64,000 nt of DNA from Myxococcales bacterium (GTDB taxonomy: Bacteria > Myxococcota_A > Polyangia > Haliangiales > Haliangiaceae). The position numbers were made by a program, and so were the translations under genes. Shown here in pieces: positions 27,640-36,575 of this stretch (its first letter is position 1; each line of letters opens with the position of its first letter). The notes beneath the pieces were generated by a model, which was given only the letters and a program-made list of their open reading frames with translations, did no database searches and had not been told where the DNA came from. The stretch is from NCBI GenBank assembly GCA_016720595.1, contig JADKKI010000018.1, positions 124,001-188,000 of the forward strand, written 5' to 3'.

Positions 27640-29031
27640 TCAGCGGGTGGCGTCGTACGCCGCGAGCGCCGCTGCGAACACCAGCTTGACCGGGACCGCA
27701 TGCCGGGTAGCCGCCGCCGCGCAGGCCTCGTACTCGGGGGCGGCGTTCACCACCTCGGACCCGGAGGACGCGAGCTTGATCGGGATGATGCCGTAGCGCG
27801 TGGTGACGTCGACCATCGTCCGCGCGAGCACCGTCCGCTCGAGCGGCGCATAGCGCACACCGATCGTGGTGGTCTCGCGCAGGATCGCCCCGATCACGGC
27901 CTCGCGCCTCGCGCCCTCGACCAGCGCCGACAGCATCAGCGCCGGGCGGCCCTTCTTCATCGTGATCGCGGTCCACCACACGTCGAGCGCACCGGCCGCG
28001 AACACGGCATCTGCCGCAGGGCCGCACAGCTCGGGGCTCATGTCGTCGAGGTTCGCGTCGATCTGCCAGACCGTGCTGGCGGGTGCCGCGAGCGGGATCG
28101 GCGACAGCACCACGGCACGGAGCACGTTCGCGCGGTCGGCGAGCTCGGCATCACCGGCGCCCCACCCGACCGCCAGCGGCGTGCCGGCCGGGGACGGCGT
28201 CCACGACGTCACGGTCGCGGCCAGGATCGCGGCCCCCGTCGGGGTGCACAGCTCGCGCGCGACGCCGCCGTCGGTCATCACGCCGCCCGCCTCGCGCAGC
28301 ACCTCGAGCGCCGCCGGAGCCGGGACCGGGAGCACACCGTGCGCGCAGGTGATCGTGCCGTGCCCCATCGCCACCCCGGTGCAGGTGACGCTCGCGGGTG
28401 CGAGCCAGTCGAGCGCCGCCGCGGTCCCCACGATGTCGACCACCGAATCGATGGCGCCGACCTCGTGGAACGCGACGTCGGCGACCGTGGCGCCATGGAT
28501 CTTCGCCTCCGCGCGCGCGATGCGGTCGAAGATGTCGAGCGCGCGGCGGCGCGTCCCTTCGGTCAGCGGCGCAGCGACCAGCCGCGCACGCAGATCGGCG
28601 TAGTGATAGTGCGCGTGGTCGTGCGCTCGTGCCGGCCCGGCGTGGTCGTGCGTGTGATCGTGCCCGTGATCGTGCGCGTGCCCGTGATCGTGATCGTGAT
28701 CGTGCCCGTGATCGTGATCGTGCGCGTGATCGTGATCGTGATCGGGGGCGTGCTGATGATGATGCCCGGTGGCGTGCGGCGGCGACGCTGCCGCGGGATG
28801 CACGTGGCGCCTGGCGCCAAAGAGCTCGCCCTCGGTGGCGACCTTGAGATCGGTCGCAGCGATCCCGTGCTTCGTGACCTTCGTGATCTGCAGCCGCGCA
28901 CGGCCGGCGCCGATCGCATCGAGGGCGTCGCCGACGATCTCCACGGGCACGCCCAGATCGAGCAGCGCACCGAGCATCATGTCGCCCGCCGCACCGCTGG
29001 CGCAGTCGACGTGCAGATGTTGGCCCTTCAT
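27640..29031 (-). CDS. larC: LarC, nickel insertion protein for the NPN cofactor
   Basis: 463 residues from ATG 29031, which overlaps the larB stop (ATGA). The N-terminus [20 protein letters not shown] is the LarC signature. The C-terminal half has [13 protein letters not shown] and [12 protein letters not shown], regions conserved in the family. LarC inserts nickel into the pincer cofactor used by lactate racemase and related LarA-like enzymes, consuming CTP. A histidine/aspartate-rich stretch at residues 86-144, with about 26 His, splits the N-terminal part and is probably a Ni2+ store or chelator; many LarC proteins have a shorter version. LarB lies directly upstream; LarE and any LarA-like target are not in the window. 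In some species LarC needs a programmed frameshift; here it is a single frame. Confidence 0.92.
   Translation of the reverse strand: MKGQHLHVDCASGAAGDMMLGALLDLGVPVEIVGDALDAIGAGRARLQITKVTKHGIAATDLKVATEGELFGARRHVHPAAASPPHATGHHHQHAPDHDHDHAHDHDHGHDHDHDHGHAHDHGHDHTHDHAGPARAHDHAHYHYADLRARLVAAPLTEGTRRRALDIFDRIARAEAKIHGATVADVAFHEVGAIDSVVDIVGTAAALDWLAPASVTCTGVAMGHGTITCAHGVLPVPAPAALEVLREAGGVMTDGGVARELCTPTGAAILAATVTSWTPSPAGTPLAVGWGAGDAELADRANVLRAVVLSPIPLAAPASTVWQIDANLDDMSPELCGPAADAVFAAGALDVWWTAITMKKGRPALMLSALVEGARREAVIGAILRETTTIGVRYAPLERTVLARTMVDVTTRYGIIPIKLASSGSEVVNAAPEYEACAAAATRHAVPVKLVFAAALAAYDATR
28600..28776 (-). repeat. Histidine-rich codon repeat inside larC
   Basis: Alternating GAT/CAC/GAC/CAT codons create an imperfect GTGATC/CGTGAT tandem pattern on the plus strand (28616-28760). 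They encode alternating His-Asp and His-Gly pairs in LarC, most likely a nickel-binding segment. The repeats are coding and have no spacers, so they are not a CRISPR array. Confidence 0.85.
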
Positions 29032-29798
29032 CGTCGCACCGCGAGCCGGGCGACCTTGACCGCGGCGATCGCCGCGCCGACGCCGTTGTCGATGTTGACC
29101 ACCGTGATCCCGGGCGCGCACGCGCTCAGCATCGAGGCCAGCGCCACCAGGCCATCGATCGAGACTCCATAGCCGACGCTGGTCGGCACCGCGATCAACG
29201 GCCGATCGACCAGCCCACCCAGCACGGACGGCAGCGCCCCCTCCATCCCCGCGACGGCGATCACGACCTCCGCCTCCCGGATCTCGTCGAGGCGAGCGAG
29301 CAACCGGTGCAGGCCCGCGACGCCGACATCGGAGATCCGCACCACGGGCGCACCGAGGAACTCCGCGGTCAGCGCGGCCTCCTCGGCGACGGCCAGATCG
29401 CTGGTCCCCGCGCAGACGATCGCGATCCTGCCCGCCACCGGCCGCGTTCCCGACGTCCCCAGCGTGCACACCCGCGCGAGCTCGTGGAACGCCACCTCGG
29501 GGAGCAGCGCTGCCACGGCGGCGGCCTTCACCGGATCGACCCGGGTGGCGATCGCACCGCCGGCCCGCCGCGCGAGCTCGCGCAGCGCACTCGCCACCTG
29601 CTCCGCCGTCTTGGTGGCGCCGTAGACGATCTCCGGAACGCCGGTGCGCAGCTCGCGATGGTGATCGATCATCGTGGAGCCCACGGCGTGCGCGACCTCG
29701 GCGTACGGCAGCGCGCCGATCTTCGACGCCGCATCGCCCGGGCTCAGCGCGCCGGAGCGCACCTGATCGAGCACGTCGAGGAGCTGCTGGTGATCCAC
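29028..29798 (-). CDS. larB: LarB, pyridinium-3,5-biscarboxylic acid mononucleotide synthase
   Basis: 256 residues from GTG 29798. The C-terminal PurE-like domain has [19 protein letters not shown] (GTSDLxVAEEA is the family hallmark) and [17 protein letters not shown] followed by PTSVGYG. The N-terminal part has [11 protein letters not shown]. LarB carboxylates and hydrolyses nicotinic acid adenine dinucleotide, the first step to the nickel-pincer nucleotide cofactor; LarE then adds sulfur and LarC inserts Ni. The stop overlaps the LarC start by four bases, so the two are translationally coupled. The longer open frame running upstream to 30353 lies within the pseudouridine synthase and was rejected. 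The gene starts 10 bases after that upstream gene ends. Confidence 0.92.
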   Translation of the reverse strand: MDHQQLLDVLDQVRSGALSPGDAASKIGALPYAEVAHAVGSTMIDHHRELRTGVPEIVYGATKTAEQVASALRELARRAGGAIATRVDPVKAAAVAALLPEVAFHELARVCTLGTSGTRPVAGRIAIVCAGTSDLAVAEEAALTAEFLGAPVVRISDVGVAGLHRLLARLDEIREAEVVIAVAGMEGALPSVLGGLVDRPLIAVPTSVGYGVSIDGLVALASMLSACAPGITVVNIDNGVGAAIAAVKVARLAVRR

Positions 29799-29808
29799 GG
29801 GCCGTTGC

Positions 29809-31356
29809 TTACCACGGCGCTGGCCGGACGACCTCGATCCGACGTCCGGTGCGCGGATGCACGAACGCGAGCCGCTCGGCGTGCAACCACAGGCGGTCCG
29901 CAGGCGTGCCATAGAGGCGATCGCCGACGATCGGGATGCCGAGGCCGTCCGGGTGGGCGACATGGACCCGCAGCTGATGCGTGCGCCCGGTCCTGGGCAC
30001 CAGGGCCACCCGCGTACGGCCACCCTCCCTCGCGAGCACGGCCCACTCCGTGATCGCGGGCTTCCCGTGGACCGGATCCACGATCTGCCGTGGCCGATCG
30101 TCGAGATCGCCGCGGAGCGCCAGCTCGATCGTCCCGCGCTCTCCTCTGACCTCCCCTGCGAGCCAGGCGATGTAGCGCTTGTCGATCTCCCGGCGGGCGA
30201 ACTGCGCCTGCAGCGCGGCATAGGTCGCCTCATCCTTGGCACCGAGCAGGAGGCCCGAGGTCTCGAGATCCAGACGATGCACGACGATCGGGCCGGTCGC
30301 ATCGGGATAGCGCGCGCGCAGCCGGGTCTGCACCGAATCGCGCAGCGCGCCACTGCGGCCAGGCACCGACAGCAGATCGATCGGCTTGTCGACGATCACG
30401 AGGTGCGCATCCTCGAACACCACGCGTGGGTGCTCCGCGCCGATCGGCCGCGCCCCGAACACGGTCGGCTCGGCGACCTCGAGACCGTCGAGCATGAACG
30501 GCAAGATCGGACCGCACTTGCCCCGGCACGACGGATAGAACACGCCCGCATGCCGGCCCCCCGTCGCGGGCGGCGGGCCCCACCACACCTCGGCCATCGC
30601 CACCGGGCGCAGGCCCAGGCGATAGGCCTGACCGAGGAGCTTGGGCCCCGCGCAATCGCCGGCTCCGCCGGGTGGCTCCCCCGGCGCGAACAGCTCGCGC
30701 AACGGGCGTCGCTCACCGCGATAGCTCGTGATGACGTAGCTGTCGTGCACCTGCTTCATCAGGGCTCGCGATTCGTCGGCGCGGCGCTGCTCGATCGCCG
30801 CGCGCTCCGCATCGTCCGCGGCGACCCGCGCCGCGAGCGCCACATACGGGAGCTCCGCGTCGAACCGCCGCCGCTCGGTGGTGTCGGCACGGCTGGCCTG
30901 GGCGAGCGCCTCGAGGTCTCCGCCAGCTGCCCGCGCCGCAGCGCGCTCGGCCTTGCGCGCACGGTGCTTCGCGCGCAGCGACTCGCTCGCCGCCGCGCGC
31001 AGGCTGTGTGCGGTCTCGAGCTGCGCTCGCCGTCGGAGCCGCGCCGGATCCTCGTCGAGTGCGCGGAGGGCGAGCTCGTGGGCCCGGAGCTGCGCCTGCC
31101 CCGCGGGCCACATCGCCTCCCACGCCCGCGGATCGAACAGCGGTGGCGCAAACCCGGCTCTCTCCCAGCTCCCCTCGAGCATGCCGGAGAACGCGCGCAA
31201 CGTGACCAGCTCTCCGGCGGCACCGGCCGCCACCAGCACACCGAACATCTTGCCCTCTGACGGCAGCCGCATCTCGGCGAGCTCCGCGAGCAGCTGTTCC
31301 GCCGCACGGCGCGCGCTCGGATCGGGCACCCCGTCGAACGGATTCGCGAAGATCAC
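29809..31356 (-). CDS. RluA-family pseudouridine synthase with N-terminal extension
   Basis: 515 residues. The last 220 form an RluA-type catalytic domain: LVIVDKPIDLLSVPG, then IVVHRLDLETSGLLL with the catalytic Asp, and RTGRTHQLRVHVAHP. This isomerises uridine in rRNA or tRNA. The first 290 residues are an Ala/Arg-rich helical region, probably coiled coil (LRAKHRARKAERAAARAA), followed by a segment with PSCRGKCGPILPFMLDG. The latter is found in a larger two-domain RluA subgroup of Vibrio, Bacteroides and others. The RNA target is unknown. The ATG overlaps the CNNM gene stop by four bases, so it belongs to the long minus-strand operon, just before larB. Confidence 0.88.
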   Translation of the reverse strand: MIFANPFDGVPDPSARRAAEQLLAELAEMRLPSEGKMFGVLVAAGAAGELVTLRAFSGMLEGSWERAGFAPPLFDPRAWEAMWPAGQAQLRAHELALRALDEDPARLRRRAQLETAHSLRAAASESLRAKHRARKAERAAARAAGGDLEALAQASRADTTERRRFDAELPYVALAARVAADDAERAAIEQRRADESRALMKQVHDSYVITSYRGERRPLRELFAPGEPPGGAGDCAGPKLLGQAYRLGLRPVAMAEVWWGPPPATGGRHAGVFYPSCRGKCGPILPFMLDGLEVAEPTVFGARPIGAEHPRVVFEDAHLVIVDKPIDLLSVPGRSGALRDSVQTRLRARYPDATGPIVVHRLDLETSGLLLGAKDEATYAALQAQFARREIDKRYIAWLAGEVRGERGTIELALRGDLDDRPRQIVDPVHGKPAITEWAVLAREGGRTRVALVPRTGRTHQLRVHVAHPDGLGIPIVGDRLYGTPADRLWLHAERLAFVHPRTGRRIEVVRPAPW

Positions 31357-32600
31357 TTCTTCTTCTTGCTGATCCGCACCGCTTCGACCGCCCGGTCGGT
31401 TGCCTGGACGATCTCGATCAGCACGCCACCTACCGGGATGGTCTCCCCCGGTGTGGGGATCCGGCGCAGCTTCTCGATCAGCAGGCCCGCGATGGTCTCG
31501 TAGTCCTCGCTCTCGGGGAGCCCGAGGGAGAGCTCCGCGTTGACCCTCGCCACGCTCGTCCGTGCCTCGATCCGCCAGATCCCTGGCTTCTCCGCGCGGA
31601 TCGCCGACGGCTCGGTGTCGTACTCGTCGTCGATGTCGCCGACGATGATCTCGAGCAGATCTTCGATGGTGCAGATGCCAACGGCGCCGCCGTACTCGTC
31701 CACGACGATCGCGAGGTGGGTCTGCTCGCTCTGCAGCTGCTTGAGCAGATCGCTGGCCTTCATCGTCTCGGGCACGTAGGTGGGCGGGTGAGCGAGCGCG
31801 GCGATGCCGCGCCCGTCGTTCTTTCCCGCGGCCTGCAGGATGTCGAACACGTGCACGATGCCGACGACATCGTCGACGCGCGAGCGATAGATCGGCATCC
31901 GCGAGTGCTGCTTGTCAGCGACCTCGAGCGCCGCCTCGGACACCGCCGCATCCTCCGGCAGCGCCGTGACCTCGGAGAGCGGCACCATCAGCTCGCCGAC
32001 CTTGTACTCGGAGAGCTCGAACACGTTCGCGATCATCTCCCGCTCGTCGGCGCTGATCTCGGGCTTGTCGGTCTCCGGCTCGCTCTCGATCAGGAGCGCG
32101 AGCTCGTCGCGAGTGACGAACGCCTTCTTCCGATCGGTGCGCGTGATCTTCGTCAGCAGGCTCGCGTACCCACCGACCACGATCACCGCGGGCCGCAAGA
32201 TCCACGATGCATAGCGCAGCGGGGTGGATAACCCGTCGACCATCTTGTCGGCGTGGACCTGCACGATCTGCTTGGGCACGAGGTGCCCGAGCACGAGGAA
32301 CGGTGGGACGGCGAACACCGGCGCCCACAGCGGGTGAAAGCCGCGCTGGACGAGCTCGAGGCCGAGCGCGAGCACACCGACCAGGAGCGCGAGGCTCGCG
32401 CCCACCAGGGTGGTCGCCAGCGTGACCTGCGGGACCCCGAGCATCTTCTCCGCGCGGCTCGCCGCCGGCTTGCCGGCCATCGCGCGCTCGTGCAAGCGGT
32501 TGCGGTCGGCGGCCGACAGGGCAACCTCGGCCGCGACGAAGAACGCCTGGAGGAGCACGCACGTGATCAGCACCAGCACCAAGGTGGAGGTGGTCATCAC
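31353..32600 (-). CDS. CNNM/CorC (HlyC-like) membrane protein 1
   Basis: 415 residues. An N-terminal CNNM transmembrane domain (DUF21) starts VLVLITCVLLQAFFVAAEVA and has the helix pair with ALSAADRNRLHERA. A CBS pair follows in the middle (ELMVPLSEVTALPEDA; HVFDILQAAG; IVVDEYGGAVGICTIEDLLE) and then a C-terminal CorC_HlyC domain (RIEARTSVARVNAEL, later DYETIAGLLIEKL). The family mediates Mg2+ or Co2+ efflux or membrane-linked divalent cation sensing; the old name hemolysin is misleading. The ATG overlaps the stop of a second CNNM gene (ATGA, 32597-32600), so the two are a tandem, diverged pair that may form a heterodimer. Confidence 0.88.
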   Translation of the reverse strand: MMTTSTLVLVLITCVLLQAFFVAAEVALSAADRNRLHERAMAGKPAASRAEKMLGVPQVTLATTLVGASLALLVGVLALGLELVQRGFHPLWAPVFAVPPFLVLGHLVPKQIVQVHADKMVDGLSTPLRYASWILRPAVIVVGGYASLLTKITRTDRKKAFVTRDELALLIESEPETDKPEISADEREMIANVFELSEYKVGELMVPLSEVTALPEDAAVSEAALEVADKQHSRMPIYRSRVDDVVGIVHVFDILQAAGKNDGRGIAALAHPPTYVPETMKASDLLKQLQSEQTHLAIVVDEYGGAVGICTIEDLLEIIVGDIDDEYDTEPSAIRAEKPGIWRIEARTSVARVNAELSLGLPESEDYETIAGLLIEKLRRIPTPGETIPVGGVLIEIVQATDRAVEAVRISKKKK

Positions 32601-34006
32601 GACGACTTCTTCTCCGTCTCGGTCCGCTGGTCGAGCTCGCCCTGAGCGATCAGGTCGGCGACGTCGATCGCGGGCGGTGTGACCTCGTCGACCGGGTGGA
32701 TCAACCGGGGCGGCGGTGGCGGATCGAGAACTCCGCTGAGCTCGCGCTGCGTCGGCTCCACGCGTGGCACCGGGCCGCTGAGATCGGAGCCATCCAGCTT
32801 GGACACCGGGACGCTGTGGTCTCGAGCGTCCATCGCATCCATGGCATCCATGCCTCCCAGGGCCTCCGCCTCCATCCGAGGTCGCGGGCCGGTGCCGTCG
32901 ACCGGGGCTCCAGGATCGGTGGCTGGACGTGTGGTCGCCACGCCGGGAGCCGGCGTGCGCACGCGAGGCCGGCCCGGGATCGAGCTCTGGAGCTCGGCGC
33001 GCTCGTCGCGGAACTGGCCGAAGATCTGCGCGAGCAGATCGTCCATCGTGACCACGCCGAGCACCTTGCCGTACTCGCTGACGACGATCGCCATGTGGAC
33101 CTTCTTCTGCTTGAAGGTCAGGAACAGACGCTTGACCGGCGTGGTGCGCGGGACGAACAAGGGCTCGTGGAGCAGCTCGCCGAGCGGGCGTCCCGTGGGC
33201 TGCCCGATGCTGATCTTCACCAGGTCCTTGGCGTTGAGGATGCCGCGGATGTTGTCGACGGACTTCTGGTAGATCGGAACCCGAGAGAACCCACGCGCCG
33301 CGACCTCCTTGACCATCCGCCCCATCGGCAGGTCGTACGACAGCGCGAACATCCGCTCGCGCGGCGTCATCACGTCACCGACCTTCTTGTCGGAGAACTC
33401 GAACACGCGGTGGATCAGGCGTCGCTCGCGGGCATCGACCTGGCCTTGCGCCGCGCCGGCATCGACCATGCTGCGGAACTCGTCCTCGGCCAGATCGCGC
33501 GCGGGGCGCGTGCGGACCGCCTCCCCAAACGGCGCGAGCAGCACGCCGGTGATCGCCTGCACCACCCAGCGGACCGGCGTGACGATCACCATGAACAGAG
33601 CGAGCGGCATCACGCACACCCGGGCCCAGGTCATCGGTGCCTTCGCCGCGAGCGTCTTCGAGGTCACCTCCGCGATCAACACGACCAGCGGCAGCGCCAC
33701 GGCGAGCGCGATGCCACCGATCGCCCACGGCGTGGTGCCGACGCACATGCGGAGCACCACCGAGAGGCACAGGATGGCGAGGATGCTGTTGAACGCCTCG
33801 TTGCCGATCAGCACGCTGGCGATCAACCTCCGCGGCCTCTCGAGCAACTTGATGATCCGGCGATCGACCACGCGATCCGAGTGCGCGAGCTGCTCGCGCT
33901 CCACGCGCCGCAACGAGAACAGCGCGACCTCGGTCCCCGAGCAGAACGCCGAGCCGAGCACGCAGATCACGGCGAGCGGGATCGCGATCGACAGCTCGCC
34001 GATCAC
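32597..34006 (-). CDS. CNNM/CorC (HlyC-like) membrane protein 2
   Basis: 469 residues from a GTG overlapping the histidine kinase stop (GTGA). The DUF21 membrane domain begins LSIAIPLAVICVLGSAFCSG, then TEVALFSLRRVEREQLAHSD. The CBS pair contains VMTPRERMFALS, then RVPIYQKSVDNIRGILNAKD and VVSEYGKVLGVVTMDDLL. Instead of a CorC_HlyC domain the C-terminus is a Pro/Asp-rich, probably disordered tail of about 120 residues (with DAMDAMDARD repeats). It therefore differs from its neighbour, which keeps the CorC_HlyC domain. Function as for the neighbour: divalent cation transport or regulation. Confidence 0.85.
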   Translation of the reverse strand: MIGELSIAIPLAVICVLGSAFCSGTEVALFSLRRVEREQLAHSDRVVDRRIIKLLERPRRLIASVLIGNEAFNSILAILCLSVVLRMCVGTTPWAIGGIALAVALPLVVLIAEVTSKTLAAKAPMTWARVCVMPLALFMVIVTPVRWVVQAITGVLLAPFGEAVRTRPARDLAEDEFRSMVDAGAAQGQVDARERRLIHRVFEFSDKKVGDVMTPRERMFALSYDLPMGRMVKEVAARGFSRVPIYQKSVDNIRGILNAKDLVKISIGQPTGRPLGELLHEPLFVPRTTPVKRLFLTFKQKKVHMAIVVSEYGKVLGVVTMDDLLAQIFGQFRDERAELQSSIPGRPRVRTPAPGVATTRPATDPGAPVDGTGPRPRMEAEALGGMDAMDAMDARDHSVPVSKLDGSDLSGPVPRVEPTQRELSGVLDPPPPPRLIHPVDEVTPPAIDVADLIAQGELDQRTETEKKSS

Positions 34007-35128
34007 GACCGGCCCTCCGTGATCGGGAAGGTCGCGACGAACGTCGAGCCTGCGCCCGGCGTGGTGTCGACCCAGATCCTGCCGCCGTGAGCCTCGACGT
34101 ACGCCTTCGCGAGCGTCAGCCCGAGTCCGGTGCCACCGAACGCCCGCGTCGACGACGAATCGGCCTGGAAGAACGGCTCGAAGATCTTCGCCACGGCTTC
34201 ACGCGAGATGCCGATGCCCGAGTCCGAGACCACGAGCTGCACCGCGACCGTGGAGTCCGCCGCGGGTCCCGGAGCGAGCGGCCCCTGGCGGACCTCGACC
34301 CCCACCTTGCCGCGATCGGGGGTGAACTTGACGGCGTTCGACAGCAGGCTGGAGACGACCTGGCGGATCTTGCGGCGATCTCCGATCACCACCGAGTCAC
34401 CACGTGCGTCGAGCTGGATCTCGATCCCGCGCCGGCTCGCCTGCGGCTGGAACGTCGCGACCTCGCTGGCGACGACGTCCGCCAGCGACAGCTGACCACG
34501 CTCGAGGGCGAGCTGACCGCTCTCGAGCGAAGACACCTCGAGCACCGACGTGATGAGGCCGAGCAGCTGATCTGCCTTGCCAAGGATCGTCGTCAGGTAC
34601 TCCCGCTGCTCCGTCGACACCGCCCCCGCGAGGCCCTCCGCCATCATCTCGGCATAGCCGATCACCGACGTCAGCGGCGTGCGCAGCTCGTGCGACATCG
34701 TGGCGAGGAAGTTCGACTTCAAAGCGATCGAGCTCTTCGAGCCGGGCGACGGCGCGTTGCAGCCGCTGGTTGTGCTCGGTCAGCTCCCCGAACGTGACCC
34801 GCATCGCCTCCTCGTGGGTGGCGGCCGCCAGCTCGCGTGCGTGGGCGTGGTGGACCAGGAGGCCCAGCGTGTCGGTCGCCAGGGCGATCGCCGCATCGGC
34901 GGTCGCCCCCGAGGCCACCAGCTTCGCGAGCGGCTCGCCCTCGTGGTCGATCGTGCGCTCGACGGGATCGTCGCCCGTCATTCCCGCGAGCAGCCTTCCG
35001 CTCCGATCGTAGATCGCGAGCCGGGCCCCCAGCGCGCGCTCGATCGCCGTGACGAGCTCGCCGAGCTCCACCGCGGGGACCAGGCGAGCTAGCTCGATCG
35101 GATCGTCGAGCGTCGAGCCTCGCGTCAC
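34003..35128 (-). CDS. Sensor histidine kinase (frameshifted)
   Basis: The N-terminal part reads from GTG 35128 (VTRGSTLDDPIELARLVPAV) through a short GAF-like sensor region to a helical linker RLQRAVARLEELDRF. Then the frame shifts: the next frame continues KSNFLATMSHELRTPLTSVI, a perfect HisKA motif. A complete HATPase domain follows (LLSNAVKFTPD, DSGIGIS, EPFFQAD, GTGLGLTLAKAYVEAHGG) to the stop at 34003. One surplus base near 34720 (CTTCAAAG on the plus strand) accounts for it. Corrected, this is a soluble kinase of about 375 residues. Its start overlaps the stop of the MglA-like GTPase (GTGA), and its stop overlaps the CNNM start. The break is probably an assembly indel, since both halves are well preserved. 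Confidence 0.75.
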
Positions 35129-35790
35129 CCCCCTATTCTATCAGTTGTTACGCCTACATGCTCGGCAAGGGCTCGCCCGAATGCAGCGCCGTCGATACCC
35201 AGTTTCTCCGCGAGCTTGAGGTCCCTATCGAGCCGCTCCCAGGTCCGGGCGACCAGCTCGAAGAACGTGGAGACCACCCCCGCGCCGGCCTTGGCACAGG
35301 CCTCCTCCAGCTTGCGCGCGGGGTCTCCGAACCGATCCACCTGGTCGAGCGCGACCGCATCGGGCAGGTCGCGCTTGTTGTACTGGACGACCACCGGCAC
35401 CTCCGAGAGGTCGAGGGATGCCAGGTTGGCGACCAGGTTCTGCCACGAGGCCCGGTTCGCCTCGCGCTGATCCGGCTGCGAGTCCGCCACGAACACGATG
35501 CCATCAGTCCCCGCGAGAACGACCTTGCGCGTGGCCTCGTGCACCGGCTGCCCGGGCACCGTGTAGACCTTGATCCGGAACGAGAACCCGGACGCGCGGA
35601 AGAAGATCGGCAACAGATCGAAGAACAGCGTCCGGTCATCGCGCGTATCGAGCGTCATCAGCCGACCGCGGTTGAGCTGATCGACCATGCCGTGCAGCGC
35701 GCGCAGGTTGCTCGTCTTTCCCGACAGCGGCGGCCCGTAGTAGACGAGCTTCAGCGTCAGCTGACGCTCCGTGAAGTCGACCTGCGCCAC
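35125..35790 (-). CDS. MglA-like small Ras-family GTPase
   Basis: 221 residues. The P-loop is YYGPPLSGKTSNL. Switch-region sequences are TLDTRDDRTLFFDLLPIFF and VYTVPGQPVHEATRKVVLAG. A DGIVFVADSQP strand follows, and the NKxD motif is NKRDLP. These are close to the MglA gliding/polarity GTPase of Myxococcus, whose signature also has RTLFFD and VPGQxxxxATRK. It differs in places and carries about 25 extra C-terminal residues, so it may be a paralogue with another role. No MglB-type roadblock GAP is next to it; instead a histidine kinase follows with a GTGA overlap and a zinc-ribbon membrane protein precedes it. Likely a cytoplasmic switch at the membrane; the partner is unknown. Confidence 0.85.
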   Translation of the reverse strand: MAQVDFTERQLTLKLVYYGPPLSGKTSNLRALHGMVDQLNRGRLMTLDTRDDRTLFFDLLPIFFRASGFSFRIKVYTVPGQPVHEATRKVVLAGTDGIVFVADSQPDQREANRASWQNLVANLASLDLSEVPVVVQYNKRDLPDAVALDQVDRFGDPARKLEEACAKAGAGVVSTFFELVARTWERLDRDLKLAEKLGIDGAAFGRALAEHVGVTTDRIGG

Positions 35791-35798
35791 GGTGAACC

Positions 35799-36563
35799 CT
35801 ACCTTACCTGGGGACGAGGGGACATGGGCACGGCCTCGGGCGGCGCGTCGGGCGCGCTCCGCGCCTTCACGAACACGTAGACCATGCCGACCACCAGCAC
35901 GATGATCAGGACCACGAGCAGCGCGAGGAGGTTCTTGTACGGCGTGGTCGCGGGCTTGTCTCGCGCCGTCGCACTGACCAGGAGCGTCGCCTCGATCGCG
36001 CGGCGGATTCGCTCCATCTGCTTGGTCGCGATCGCGTCGTTGTCGCGCTCCCTCGCCTGCTCGCGATAGCGGGCGGCGACCCAGCCGTACTCACCTCGCT
36101 CGGCGACCAGCCGGAACAGCGCGTCGTGCCGCGCCTCGTCGGTCCACCTCTCGACGACCTGATCCCATGCGGCTCGGATCGCCTCCGGCACCGAGGTGTC
36201 GCGCTCACTCGTGAAGGTCGGCATCCGCGACGTGGCGAGGCCACAGGTCGCGCATGCGGCCAGCCCGGGTCGCAGCGCCGCCTCGCACTTCGGACAGCGA
36301 TCGACCTCGGGTGCCGCTGCGGTCACCACGGCCGGGCGGGTCTCCGCCTGCTTCGCTTCGACGGCAGCGGTGGCCGCGTCCGCGAGCTCCTTCACACGCG
36401 GGATCGGCGTGGTGCTGGCGAGCTCGTCATCGGTCTCGGCGCCGGCGATCGCGGTCGCGGGGATCCCCGTGCCGCACGACGGGCAGGTCATCCCGACGTC
36501 GCCCGCGTTGATGGCGAGCGCAGGGCTCACGACCTGGTGACACGACGGGCATTCGAGCCGCAC
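35799..36563 (-). CDS. Zinc-ribbon protein with C-terminal membrane helix
   Basis: 254 residues from GTG 36563. The N-terminus LECPSCHQVVSPALAINAGD, then GMTCPSCGTG, holds two CPSC knuckles forming one zinc ribbon. A second pair, CPKCEAALRPGLAACATCG, lies near residues 95-112. A helical middle (EAIRAAWDQVVERWTDEARH) precedes a single membrane helix (NLLALLVVLIIVLVVGMVYV) and a short tail rich in Pro. The topology suggests a tail-anchored cytoplasmic sensor or scaffold; no enzymatic motif. It sits between the M50 protease and the MglA-like GTPase with gaps of about ten bases, so all three may act together, but this is only contextual. Confidence 0.7.
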   Translation of the reverse strand: MRLECPSCHQVVSPALAINAGDVGMTCPSCGTGIPATAIAGAETDDELASTTPIPRVKELADAATAAVEAKQAETRPAVVTAAAPEVDRCPKCEAALRPGLAACATCGLATSRMPTFTSERDTSVPEAIRAAWDQVVERWTDEARHDALFRLVAERGEYGWVAARYREQARERDNDAIATKQMERIRRAIEATLLVSATARDKPATTPYKNLLALLVVLIIVLVVGMVYVFVKARSAPDAPPEAVPMSPRPQVR

Positions 36564-36575
36564 GGTCCGATCCTG

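Noticed and set aside
29028..30353. LarB with a 185-residue N-terminal extension
   Set aside because: The extension overlaps the pseudouridine synthase in another frame and lacks homology; GTG 29798 gives a normal LarB length.
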